A DNA stretch of 34,289 bases from contig QNER01000006.1 in assembly GCA_003646175.1 (NCBI GenBank), positions 1 through 34,289 on the forward strand, in the 5' to 3' direction. The first letter of the stretch is position 1; the number at the start of each line of letters is the position of its first letter. Under the pieces are notes generated by a model, which did no database searches, was not told where the DNA came from, and was given only the letters and a program-made list of their open reading frames with translations. This DNA is from Candidatus Parabeggiatoa sp. nov. 1. Its GTDB lineage: Bacteria > Pseudomonadota > Gammaproteobacteria > Beggiatoales > Beggiatoaceae. The translations under genes were made by a program, and so were the position numbers. This document shows positions 9,197 to 18,690 of the stretch, piece after piece.

Positions 9197-9396
9197 AAGC
9201 TAAGCTCAACTGCCCCGCTGTTTTCACTTTGGATGAGTTCAAGGGGTTCTGGCTCCAAATACAAATCAATGGCCTCACGGATATTGTGGAGTACTTGTTC
9301 TCGTGTTTTTCCCTGTGACCAACAACTTTTTAATGATGGGCAATGGGCTACGAAGTAGCCATATTCACCGGGTTCGATAATCACTTTTAGGTTCAT
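9193..9396 (-). CDS. hicB: HicB-like antitoxin
   Basis: 67 aa MNLKVIIEPGEYGYFVAHCPSLKSCWSQGKTREQVLHNIREAIDLYLE; ATGA overlap with the hicA remnant. Confidence 0.85.
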   Translation of the reverse strand: MNLKVIIEPGEYGYFVAHCPSLKSCWSQGKTREQVLHNIREAIDLYLEPEPLELIQSENSGAVELSL

Positions 9397-9499
9397 GATA
9401 ATTCCTGTTAGTAAAGCTAAGTAAAGCGTGGTTTATTCTTCATGTCTGTTTGGAAAACAAATTTTCTCTTTTTAGAAAATCTAGCACCACGTTGGTCTG

Positions 9500-9643
9500 T
9501 TGGACTTTCTATCGTAACGCAAACCGATAAGAGAGTTTGGTAAGCGTTTTTCGTTTAGGGTAGGATAGGTAGAACTTTCGTTACATCCATCATTTTTGTT
9601 CATGTTGATATTATTATGATGGGCGTAACGAAGTTCTACCCAT
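9500..9643. repeat. Imperfect-palindrome repeat family A, copy 4
   Basis: GTAGGATAGGTAGAACTTTCGTTACATCCATCATTTTTGTTCATGTTGATATTATTATGATGGGCGTAACGAAGTTCTACCC. Confidence 0.75.
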
Positions 9644-9648
9644 GCTTG

Positions 9649-12240
9649 CTAAAAAGCACCGCGTCCCGATAAGACAGCTGGTAGAGTTTTAAGCAATAGT
9701 GCGATATCGTAAGTAAAAGATTGATGTTTTATATATTTTAAATCCATCTCAACTTGTTGTTCAAAAGGAATGAAAGAACGACCAGAGACTTGCCAAATGC
9801 AGGTAATACCAGACGTAACTTTTAAACGCTGACGTTGATAGGGCGTGTACTTAGCCACTTCGTCAGGCAATGGCGGACGTGGGCCTACCAAAGACATGTC
9901 ACCAATCAACACATTCCATAACTGAGGTAGTTCATCAATAGAATATCTGCGAATAAAACGACCTACCCGTGTTATCCGTGGGTCATGTTCCATTTTAAAC
10001 AATACGCTACCTTTCATTCCATTTAGTTTCATTAATGCCACTTTATGTTTTTCTGCATCAATATACATATAACGAAATTTCCACATTTTAAACACTCTAC
10101 CGTTCTTGCCAACACGTATTTGAGAAACAAATATAGGACCTTTGGAATCTAAACGAATCTGTAATGCTATTGTTAATAACAAAGGGGACAAAAAAATAAG
10201 AGCTGTTGCCGACACAACTATATCAAAAATACGTTTAGTGAACTGAAGTTGGTCGGGATTGATATTCTTTTTTAAGTGAGGTATCCATTTTTTTGGATAT
10301 TCAAATAACAATCTATGCAATTCCTTTGGAACTCTAACAGCCAATCTGTTTTCCATAAACGTCAAAAACACATAATCCCGCAAGCTATTTTTTGGAGCCT
10401 GCTTTTTCCATTTAGACGATAACCATTGTCTCAACGCAGAAAATGTACTTTTTTGTGAATCTGCAATTTCTAATTGAAAATCAGATATAGGTTTATCTGA
10501 GGCTTCATCCAATAATGTTTTTAAAGCCGTGCGTATTTTATTTTCTTGAGATAAAGGCAAATCTTTTATCAATTGATCGCGTAACCAATTAGGCATATAC
10601 CCATACCTAAACCAAGGCAAACGCGCAAGTTTAGCCAGGTTGTCGTTAGTCAACAGTTTGTTGCCGTCGGTTGTTTTAAGGTTATAGCCTAAATACAGTG
10701 TTAATTGCCAACGTATTTCTGGATACACGGCACACGCACTAAACCAGTCATAACCGTCTTTTCCCAAAAAATCGCGGACTTGTTTTAGTAATTCGGTGAC
10801 TTTAGCGCGAGCTGGGGCATGGCGTTCTAACCACCAATGGGAGAATTCATTGAAATAGCTGGGAAATGCGGTGAAATCCTTGGTAGAGTGCTTTGGGTTG
10901 AAATTGTCCGGTTGCGCTATTTCCGCTTTAATCTGTTCGGCCAATGTCATTAAGTCATTTTCATTGACGGGTACTGTTCTAATCAGAAAGTCCGCGTTTT
11001 CTAATAACTTTTCTTGATAGCCCCATTGTCCAGGCTGCTCTAACGTGAAAAAGGTTTTTTGTGTCCACACCGAAAATTGCGCAATCCAACGCACAATGTC
11101 GCCAGTTATCGGATCAATAAAACCATTGCCATCCGAAAACATCAGTAACCGATGGGCCGGATAATGATCGGCGAGTTCTGTTAGCAACAACGGTGGCAGA
11201 TCATCGTTTTCCGGATAACAGTGGCGCGGATCACCATCAAAATAATAACGGGCCACAAATACGCCTTCGGCAATGAGTTGATTGACTAACGCATCAATAA
11301 AATGGCTATGATGATCCTTGAAAGTGGTTCTATCTATTAAAACTAAATACTCTGGTATCGTTTTCGCAAAGCCTGTCACCGGCGTAAACCAACCACCGGC
11401 TTTAATCGTGCGTTTAATCGTCGCTTTTAGATCAACACAATCGGTGGCAATGGGCGTGTGTTTACGCAACTGTTGGGCAACCCGCGCCAAACCCACCGAT
11501 TGAAAAAGTCCGGCATTGATATTCTTAGCAAATAACTGTGTTATCTTTGGCGATTTGGATGTGCTTTTCCTAGTTAAATAAGGTTGTGCTTTGTATCGCT
11601 GCCATAAATACCAGAATAACCAACCGCATAGAATTAACCACAAAATTCCCCATACCCACCATTTTTGATAATAAGGTTGGTTTTCTATAGAGTTTCCGTT
11701 ATCTGTCGGTTTTATGTCATCTGATAAATTTAGAGTGGGCTCCGTAGATATTGTTGACGGTGAACCTTCGGAATCGTTTGGCGTTGGCGTTATTTGTTGC
11801 GAGGGTGTTTTTGGGGCATTATCTTTTTTATTGGATTGTTCAACATAAAAAACAGTAGGAAAAACAGAGAGTAACAAAAATATTATCAATGCAAAAATAA
11901 GAAACCCTTTTAAGTTTTTAACCGCCTGTTTTAATGCTTGCCACAGTTTTTGTACAAAAGTGAGTTGCGTTTCCTCAGGTTTTACGCTTTCGACGCGATT
12001 CACCCAATTATCAAAATGCTGGTTAAAATATTCTTGTTCTTGAAGTGAGTGACACAATATAGGCATTAACAGCGTTTTCATTGCGGTTAATTGCGGTGGG
12101 AGTTTATCCTGCGCCGCTAATGCCACGATTAAATCTTGGGCTGCAAAAAATTCTGTCGTGCCAATGTCATAGCCGGCTAGACGCAAGCCTTCTATAAAAA
12201 GCACGAGTTCGCCGTTATCTAAAATGTCGATGGTGTTCAT
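9649..12240 (-). CDS. vWA-like, two-TM conflict-system protein fused to a C-terminal bacterial sugar transferase
   Basis: 863 aa. TM segments GFLIFALIIFLLLSVFPTVF and WWVWGILWLILCGWLFWYLW; vWA-like EYLVLIDRTTFKDHHSHFIDALVNQLIAEGVFVARYYFDGDPR; from about aa 665 FTKRIFDIVVSATALIFLSPLLLTIALQIRLDSKGPIFVSQIRVGKNGRVFKMWKFRYM..IDELPQLWNVLIGDMSLVGPRPPLP..SGITCIWQVSGRS (PF02397-type). Confidence 0.8.
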   Translation of the reverse strand: MNTIDILDNGELVLFIEGLRLAGYDIGTTEFFAAQDLIVALAAQDKLPPQLTAMKTLLMPILCHSLQEQEYFNQHFDNWVNRVESVKPEETQLTFVQKLWQALKQAVKNLKGFLIFALIIFLLLSVFPTVFYVEQSNKKDNAPKTPSQQITPTPNDSEGSPSTISTEPTLNLSDDIKPTDNGNSIENQPYYQKWWVWGILWLILCGWLFWYLWQRYKAQPYLTRKSTSKSPKITQLFAKNINAGLFQSVGLARVAQQLRKHTPIATDCVDLKATIKRTIKAGGWFTPVTGFAKTIPEYLVLIDRTTFKDHHSHFIDALVNQLIAEGVFVARYYFDGDPRHCYPENDDLPPLLLTELADHYPAHRLLMFSDGNGFIDPITGDIVRWIAQFSVWTQKTFFTLEQPGQWGYQEKLLENADFLIRTVPVNENDLMTLAEQIKAEIAQPDNFNPKHSTKDFTAFPSYFNEFSHWWLERHAPARAKVTELLKQVRDFLGKDGYDWFSACAVYPEIRWQLTLYLGYNLKTTDGNKLLTNDNLAKLARLPWFRYGYMPNWLRDQLIKDLPLSQENKIRTALKTLLDEASDKPISDFQLEIADSQKSTFSALRQWLSSKWKKQAPKNSLRDYVFLTFMENRLAVRVPKELHRLLFEYPKKWIPHLKKNINPDQLQFTKRIFDIVVSATALIFLSPLLLTIALQIRLDSKGPIFVSQIRVGKNGRVFKMWKFRYMYIDAEKHKVALMKLNGMKGSVLFKMEHDPRITRVGRFIRRYSIDELPQLWNVLIGDMSLVGPRPPLPDEVAKYTPYQRQRLKVTSGITCIWQVSGRSFIPFEQQVEMDLKYIKHQSFTYDIALLLKTLPAVLSGRGAF

Positions 12241-12565
12241 GTGCCAATATTATTTTCTTTTATAAGGAGTGACGCTGGTGATGGTCATTTATTGAATTTG
12301 TTGGATTTCCTTTCGTCATTCGTTGTGGTGGGTTTCGCGAAAGCTTTACCCACCCGACAATTTACCCATCCTACGCTCGCTTTCCAAAGGAAAACCTACG
12401 GGCTGGGGTGTTAAATATAGCATGATTTTGCCAATTACTCTTCACCCTATTTTTGTTCTGCTCTATATTTTTTCTTTAATAATCAAGTACTTAATATATA
12501 CTTGATAAATTCATGGTGAAAAATGATTGGTCATTTCTTGATTGATTTAACACCCTACCTACGGG

Positions 12566-12787
12566 CTAACCTTTTGCTTTCCAATTCATAATTTGGTTAT
12601 GGATGTCTTCTATACCGGTATTTCCCCAATAGTCTGCTATTTCTTGTACGGTATCACCTTTGCCTCGTTCAATTAACACGATAAATTGCGTGGCTTTTTT
12701 AATACCTAATTGTCCCACTAATAAATTCCATCCTTCACGAATAATGGCAACGCTATCAGTCGTCGGTATAGCAACGGTTAAGTTCAT
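12566..12787 (-). CDS. PIN-partner small ORF, copy 3 (full length)
   Basis: 73 aa; ATG overlaps the stop of the PIN reading frame (GAA TTT GAA TGA / ATG AAC). Confidence 0.6.
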   Translation of the reverse strand: MNLTVAIPTTDSVAIIREGWNLLVGQLGIKKATQFIVLIERGKGDTVQEIADYWGNTGIEDIHNQIMNWKAKG

Positions 12788-13294
12788 TCAAATTCTCCTT
12801 GTTTCATTTTTTCAACGAAACGTATTGGATTCATGACAGAAAAATAGGTTTGATGATATGATTTAGCTAAACGACGGTAGCACTTAGTTTGTTTAATTTG
12901 TGTTACCTTTTTGTCACAAGAAATAAAATAGCGAGCTTTACCGATAATCGCTGAAGCAACATGTAAAGCATCACGCGCTTTTATTTTCTACTTTAGTTTC
13001 TACTTGTTGCCCTAATTTTAACGTTTCATCAGAGCTGTCAACATGATAAGATGATAAAGCCAAATAGTTTTCGACTTTAGCCTGTTTTTCTTTTTCAAGG
13101 ATATTATACACTTCAAACATAACAATATCTGAACCAAGCAGGCTCAAGCGTTTCATTTTGATAGCCTGAATAATTTCAAGACACGCATTGGCTTCTGTTT
13201 CGATATTAGGTTGTGTTTGGTCATCGAAAAGACGCGAATACATGTTGGTATCAAAATAAACTAAAATGGCATTGATATTAGATAAATCTTGCAC
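12785..13294 (-). pseudogene. PIN-domain protein, copy 3, frameshifted near 12990
   Basis: ORF 12971-13294 MQDLSNINAILVYFDTNMYSRLFDD..LKLGQQVETKVENKSA*; the other frame continues KARDALHVASAIIGKARYFISCDKKVTQIKQTKCYRRLAKSYHQTYFSVMNPIRFVEKMKQGEFE*. Confidence 0.75.
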
Positions 13295-13659
13295 TTTGAT
13301 ATTTCCTAAATGTTATTAGCATCATGACTGTTTGGGAAAAACCATGATATATAGCACTCGTTAAGGCCTGATAAAAAGTATCATTTATTACACACTTAAA
13401 GCATGAGAGTCAACAAAAGCGCAAATTTGAGTTTGATGCCTTTGATATTGCCGAAGGTATTGTGCCGTTTTGTTTAGCTCACCCTTGATAATGTCGCTGA
13501 CTCGTTGGTAAAAATCAAAAGCATGGTAGTTTTTTGTTATGAAGGAACGCCAATTTATGGTGATGGCAATCCAATGGATTGGTTGGATTTCCGAACAAAT
13601 TATGCATTCCAACGCGCCAACGTTGGAACGCGAAATTTCTTCGAGACAAAGTTTCTGAT

Positions 13660-14697
13660 TTATACTTTATCGATACTGAGTAATCCTGTATTTGTCAAAG
13701 AGTCTGCGACAATCACTTGATCCAACCAGTTATCTAATTGTTCAATATCATCGGTGGATTCTATTTTCTTTATCACGTTATCGGGTATGGTTGAAAATTT
13801 GCGTTGTAATTGACGAATCAATATGCGGTGTTGAGTGTGCAATGTTCCCCAATCTTTACCCGCTTGCTGTCCATGCCATGCGCTTTCAGCCAAGGCCTCT
13901 CGGATTACGCCAATTCTCCACATTTGTTCTGGCAATTCTCTGAAATACCGATCGATATAAGGTATTGTGTCTTCATGTATTTTCGGTTTCATTTGTTTCA
14001 CCTCCAAAATTTTTTCCCATATCACTTTGGGATCTGTGGCAAATCCAACGTCTATTACCAATTGAAGATAGTTTGTCAAGCCTTCACGGAGACATAATGA
14101 AATAAACTGTGACAATTTTTCACCCCGCGCTAATGGTAACAGGGGATAGTTACCCTCAACCAATGCCAGTTCTGAAGGACAAATAATCCATTGTGAAAAT
14201 CCTTCTTCACAGTTGTAAATGCCATCCTCAATCTTAACCAATCTCACGTCTGGTTTCATTTTATTAAGAATTTTAATGGGTTTCGTGACACAAACAATTG
14301 TGAGTGTTCTCAGGCTTGGATATCGGTTGAGTTTGCTATCGTCAACGTCATCATTAGTCTCTTCATCAAGGGTGTCAGTGTCTGTATCTTCATTCTCTTC
14401 ATTTTCAGATTTTAAAGCACCCAGTCCCCATGATCGCATCATAATTAGATTATAGTCTAACAGGGTTAATGGATCATGGATGCCTTTCAATTCAAGGGCA
14501 TTAAGCCTACGAAAATGGGAAAAAACAGTGTTTTGTAATTGCGCTTTGTCGGAATCAGTACATGTGACTACTAAATCAATACTTCGCCCCCGAAAAAATA
14601 CCTCTCGTTCGGTTTCTACAGCAATGCCTTTATTTTCAAAGAATTGTCTATAAAAGGCTTTAGTGGTATCGTCAAACGGTTCGTGTGAAGAAGTCAT
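13660..14697 (-). CDS. Conserved hypothetical, possible PD-(D/E)XK nuclease-like fold
   Basis: Start moved to MTSSHEPFDDTTKAFYRQFFENKG because upstream codons run into a repeat. FFRGRSIDLVV..LNALELKGIHDP resembles a D..ExK nuclease core. Confidence 0.55.
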   Translation of the reverse strand: MTSSHEPFDDTTKAFYRQFFENKGIAVETEREVFFRGRSIDLVVTCTDSDKAQLQNTVFSHFRRLNALELKGIHDPLTLLDYNLIMMRSWGLGALKSENEENEDTDTDTLDEETNDDVDDSKLNRYPSLRTLTIVCVTKPIKILNKMKPDVRLVKIEDGIYNCEEGFSQWIICPSELALVEGNYPLLPLARGEKLSQFISLCLREGLTNYLQLVIDVGFATDPKVIWEKILEVKQMKPKIHEDTIPYIDRYFRELPEQMWRIGVIREALAESAWHGQQAGKDWGTLHTQHRILIRQLQRKFSTIPDNVIKKIESTDDIEQLDNWLDQVIVADSLTNTGLLSIDKV

Positions 14698-14766
14698 ATC
14701 AGTTACCCATTTTATTTTCAATTCAATTCTAAGGAGTGATGCTAGCGCGTTGAAACGATAAATAGT

Positions 14767-15060
14767 TGAGTACAACGAATTTTGTTCCTAAACGAATATT
14801 GATTAAATCCTTTTCTGGTGTTTGTAAAAAAGGCTATTTTTCAACACAGAGAACACAGAGTACCACAGAGTACCACAGAGTATAAGTCTAGGATTTTTAT
14901 ATATTATTATACAAAACACTGTGTAACGTTGTGTTTTTTTTGCCATCGAATTTGAAAACTGATAGGTGATAAGCCTTTCTTATATACAATCCCTGTAGTT
15001 CCAGTTTTTTTTGATAGCGGGAAAACCGAATTCGTTTAGGAACAAAATTCGCTGTACTCA
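14767..15060. mobile_element. ~294-bp element bounded by near-perfect 31-bp inverted repeats
   Basis: TGAGTACAACGAATTTTGTTCCTAAACGAAT (14767) versus ATTCGTTTAGGAACAAAATTCGCTGTACTCA (15030), one mismatch. Interior carries CACAGAG repeats. Confidence 0.8.
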
Positions 15061-15063
15061 TAT

Positions 15064-16068
15064 TTAACCTTTATTTTTAAGCCAGTCTTCAAAAATGTCT
15101 TTGGCAAGTTCTTGATCATCGGTATTGGTGACTAACGTACTTAATGTCCGTGCTAAATCATCAGGATAGCGATATTCGGTATTGCGCCCTTTAAACATTT
15201 GATGCAATGTCTTTAACCAATTTAATAATTTGGCGGTGGCTGGTTTTTCTTTTAATTGATTTCGCAATTCAAAGAATAAATCCAACGCATCGTTTAGCAA
15301 TTCACTGCTATGTTTGGCAATTTGCCCCAACCGTTTTTCCACAATTTGAGATAATATTTCCCGCGTTGGAAAAGGAATATTGTAGTAAACGCAACGGCGC
15401 AAAAAGGCCGCAGGTAAATGCTTTTCTGAGTTGCTGGTGAGTATCAATATCGGTTTAAACCGTTCATCCGCCACGCTAATTTCATCATCAATGTCCAATT
15501 CAGGCACATGAAAATAGTTATGTTCCACTTCATTCAGAATATCGTTAGGAAAATCGCGGGGGGCTTTGTCGATTTCATCAATCAATACCACAGAACGTTG
15601 TGCTTTGCCCGGATGTTTAAAACCGGTGGGCAAAAAAGGCTTAACCTTTTCTTCATCATTCGCCAGTATAATCGCTTTACCTAACGCAGTATATTTCAAA
15701 TAATCTTTAGCGTTTGGCGTATCTTGGTTGCGCGCTTGTGCCACTTGTACCGCGTGAAAATGCCGCAGCGCATCGTAAATATAAAACAAATCTTGTGCTT
15801 TATGATCGGATTTGGTTTCAAATTTAAGCACCGGTAAACCAAATTGCCATGCGACATGATGGGCGAGAGGTGTTTTACCTGTTCCCGGCTCCCCGGTTAA
15901 TAATAGCGGTTGCCCTAATAATAAAGCGACATTAACCGCATCCACTAACCCATCATCAGGCCTATAAGTTTCTGGACGTATTTCGCTAATTGGGCGCGAT
16001 GACGGTAATTCAACCGGATTGCTAGGGGGTGGCTCTGGCAGTGTTTTTTGGTAAAATGGGAAATCCAT
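15064..16068 (-). CDS. MoxR-family AAA+ ATPase
   Basis: 334 aa. Walker A GEPGTGKT, Walker B VVLIDEIDKAP, sensor ILILTSNSEKHLPAAFLRRC. Confidence 0.9.
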   Translation of the reverse strand: MDFPFYQKTLPEPPPSNPVELPSSRPISEIRPETYRPDDGLVDAVNVALLLGQPLLLTGEPGTGKTPLAHHVAWQFGLPVLKFETKSDHKAQDLFYIYDALRHFHAVQVAQARNQDTPNAKDYLKYTALGKAIILANDEEKVKPFLPTGFKHPGKAQRSVVLIDEIDKAPRDFPNDILNEVEHNYFHVPELDIDDEISVADERFKPILILTSNSEKHLPAAFLRRCVYYNIPFPTREILSQIVEKRLGQIAKHSSELLNDALDLFFELRNQLKEKPATAKLLNWLKTLHQMFKGRNTEYRYPDDLARTLSTLVTNTDDQELAKDIFEDWLKNKG

Positions 16069-16081
16069 GTTTGATAAACCT

Positions 16082-16375
16082 TTATTGGTTTTGGTTGAAT
16101 ATTTTTTCTAATTCAGAAGCCAATTCATTCATTGGAATAGCGTCTCTATTTTCGTAAAGCGCATCAATTTTAAGTTCTAAAGCATAAGAAAATTTTTTTT
16201 CTAACAGATCTTTGTATTGATCGATCCAACGATAAACTGCTCCTTTGTTGATACTATTAAGTTTTTGTAATACTTCAGCGTGGATTCCTTTTTTTTCAAA
16301 AAATTCGGTATTTAAAGTTTCAAATTGATTCAATAGCATTGAGCTGGTTGCTGTCCTACTATTTTTCCAGCGCAA
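16082..16375 (-). CDS. In-frame continuation of the caspase/iSTAND-like protein after TGA
   Basis: Same frame, zero gap: ..FSFVKK-TGA-LRWKNSRTATSSMLLNQFETLNTEFFEKKGIHAEVLQKLNSINKGAVYRWIDQYKDLLEKK... Confidence 0.6.
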   Translation of the reverse strand: MRWKNSRTATSSMLLNQFETLNTEFFEKKGIHAEVLQKLNSINKGAVYRWIDQYKDLLEKKFSYALELKIDALYENRDAIPMNELASELEKIFNQNQ

Positions 16376-17719
16376 TCATTTTTTAACGAATGAAAATTTT
16401 TCATCTTTATAATTAAAGGAGAGAAAAACGAGAAAAGGATGACGTTGAGCAATCATTTTTGGCCAATCTGCCCAAAATTCAATAAAACCATCAATAATCG
16501 TTTTTTTATCTTGCCAATCTGCTAAATCTTCAGTGAAGATACGAATAGAAAAAATAATAGGTTGCTGTTCTCTAGCAAGTTTATTGGCAATAGCCTCCTT
16601 TTTAGCAGCCGTATTTGTTTCACTTTCTAAAAACCATAATATATCTTGGTGCAATTTTTCAACGGTCTGAAATTCATCAACTCGAATTTCTCGGTTAAAT
16701 ATTCCGGCCCCAAAATATTTAGAAAGAACATTATCTGTTGGTAAGAAACCTTCTAGTAAACATCTTACAAATTCACCATATTCACTGTTATCACCATATA
16801 TAAAACAAAGTAAAGGATGTTGCCATTGTCCTTGATAATTTTGTATTGTTGTTCTTAGCTGGTGTTTTTGTCGTTCACGATTAGGTAACAAGAACAGCAG
16901 AGGCTCAAGCTGTGTTTCTGATGATTTATCCTTATCATTTTGTGACATTAGCCCGGTTTTACCGACACCACTTGTCCCTGGTGTTAATGAAATATTTTGA
17001 TAAGCTGGGTTTTTACAAATTCCCAATTTATCAGGCGAACCATGAGCACTTGACTGAGGTTCAGGTAAATCCTTATCAGTCAACTGCTTATTTAAATGAT
17101 TGATAATATCTTGAAGCGTTAAAATTTCTCCGGCATTTTTAATGCCTTGTTTCAAAATAACCAATAGTTCATGGGTAAAAGCCGTATAATACGCATTTTC
17201 TGGCGATTCATCCTTAGCCGCTTGGTTAGAAGGGGCTGCAGTCATAAAAAAAACGTTTTTGCCTCGACTATCTACGCCCTCTTTTGCCATCGCACTAAAA
17301 CAACAATCTATGATAAAAATGAGGTTTTTTACTCTGGCTTTTTTTATCACTAAATCGACTAGACGCTTTGAAGGCATTGCACCAGTATATTCAGGTTCTT
17401 CGGGCCGCGTTTTTTTAGTCGCTAAATAGAAATTTTGTGAACGATAAATACCATGCCCAGCATAATAAACAATTATCGTATCCAAAACATTAGGAATAAT
17501 ACCAATGATTTCTGAAGTGATTTCAGTGACATTATCCCTATCTAGCATCATACAAATCTGGTTTTTATCAATACCAACCATTTCAATGAGCAAGCGGCGA
17601 AACTCGACAAGGTTACTTTTTACATTAGGTAAATTTTGGAAACCTTCATTTGCAAAGTCAAATTCACTGGCTCCAATCAAAATGGCTTGGGTATTGTTTG
17701 GATCAATCAGCGTCATCAT
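16376..17719 (-). CDS. Caspase-like (C14) peptidase with C-terminal iSTAND-like region; ends at an in-frame TGA
   Basis: YYAGHG and IIDCCFSAMAK give the His/Cys dyad. C-terminal LFLLPNRERQKHQLRTTIQNY..PLLCFIYGDNSEYGEFVRCLLEGFLP resembles the iSTAND region of EACC1-linked conflict proteins. Confidence 0.85.
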   Translation of the reverse strand: MMTLIDPNNTQAILIGASEFDFANEGFQNLPNVKSNLVEFRRLLIEMVGIDKNQICMMLDRDNVTEITSEIIGIIPNVLDTIIVYYAGHGIYRSQNFYLATKKTRPEEPEYTGAMPSKRLVDLVIKKARVKNLIFIIDCCFSAMAKEGVDSRGKNVFFMTAAPSNQAAKDESPENAYYTAFTHELLVILKQGIKNAGEILTLQDIINHLNKQLTDKDLPEPQSSAHGSPDKLGICKNPAYQNISLTPGTSGVGKTGLMSQNDKDKSSETQLEPLLFLLPNRERQKHQLRTTIQNYQGQWQHPLLCFIYGDNSEYGEFVRCLLEGFLPTDNVLSKYFGAGIFNREIRVDEFQTVEKLHQDILWFLESETNTAAKKEAIANKLAREQQPIIFSIRIFTEDLADWQDKKTIIDGFIEFWADWPKMIAQRHPFLVFLSFNYKDEKFSFVKK

Positions 17720-18075
17720 TTATTCCTACGTGATTTGCCTTTGATTTCAGCAAGCAATGCTTGAATTTTAGCCTCGTTTTCTGGTAAAACATCAGCCGGA
17801 TTTTTCAACGTGGGCTGTATCACAACCTCGTTATGTTTTCGCCAACTGGCAATATTAATCGCAATATCTGCTAATGCAACAACCGTTGAAACAATAGCAA
17901 TGAGAGTCGAGGGATCAACCAACCCGCCCATATCGCCTTTGGTGTGGGGGAGTTCTTTTCTCACCACCGTTAAGCCGTCAATATTTGCCCGCTCTAACCA
18001 ACCCATCAAATCCGATAATGTGTCTTCATTGGCATCTTGCCCTTCTAGGCGCAATTCTAATTCTAAACTCATAAA
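17716..18075 (-). CDS. EACC1-like effector-associated component
   Basis: Likely start MSLELELRLEGQDANEDTLSDLMGWLERANIDGLTVVRKELPHTKGDMGGLVDPSTLIAIVSTVVALADIAINIASWRKHNEVVIQ; stop overlaps the caspase ATG (ATGA). Confidence 0.75.
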   Translation of the reverse strand, partial: FMSLELELRLEGQDANEDTLSDLMGWLERANIDGLTVVRKELPHTKGDMGGLVDPSTLIAIVSTVVALADIAINIASWRKHNEVVIQPTLKNPADVLPENEAKIQALLAEIKGKSRRNK

Positions 18076-18233
18076 AACCTCTGGCAAAATGTATAAAAAA
18101 TATAAATAGTTTGAAATTGAGACAATAGCCAAATCAATAGGCTGTGTAAACTACTGCGTATATGTAGGTGCGTTTAAATTCTTTAATACTTATAATATTT
18201 TTAGGGTTCAAGATCAAGAAAACCAAATTTATA

Positions 18234-18340
18234 GACGTTCAGAAAAATATTTAGGGTAAAACCGTAAAGCGTTTCCAAAACGCTTTACGGTTTCATTCTT
18301 AAATTATTATTCTTACAAACTATAGCATGATTCAACTCAA
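18234..18340. repeat. ACCGTAAAGCGTT hairpin repeat (copy)
   Basis: AAACCGTAAAGCGTTTCCAAAACGCTTTACGGTTT plus TTATTATTCTTACAAACTATA. Related sequences at 19775-19806, 24850-24960 (inverted) and 33610-33685. Confidence 0.7.
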
Positions 18341-18519
18341 TTATTTTGCAATAAAATTAATCAGGGAGTTGCGGTTAAAGATCAGTAGCTTTAAGAAGTT
18401 TTTGCGCGCAAAAATTTTTGCAGCGACTACAAAAGAACCCAAGTTTTTTGACAAAACTTGGGTTCTGAAGCGGGTATATTATTTTCCCGCTAATCCCTAA
18501 TCAATTGGTTATCAAGACA

Positions 18520-18690
18520 CTAGTGGAGGATGGCGGAAATCTTCGGACCACCCCAACAGCCTTGTCTGAAAGCGAAAGTGCCCTAAAGGGCACTACCAGA
18601 CGGTTAGTCGGCTTTAGCCTTTTTCGCTTTTAGACAACGGCCCAACGCCGTTGGCGGGGTGGTACGGAAATTGGAGCGATCGTGCACTAG
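18520..18690. repeat. CTAG-bounded MITE-like element (copy 3)
   Basis: CTAGTGGAGGATGGCGGAAATCTTCGGACCACC..GGTGGTACGGAAATTGGAGCGATCGTGCACTAG, hairpin AGTGCCCTAAAGGGCACT. Confidence 0.75.

Noticed and set aside
14836-14883. CACAGAG repeats as a specific regulatory array (also near 20741)
   Set aside because: Similar low-complexity CACAGAG strings are, to my knowledge, common in many bacterial genomes; no specific function can be supported here.
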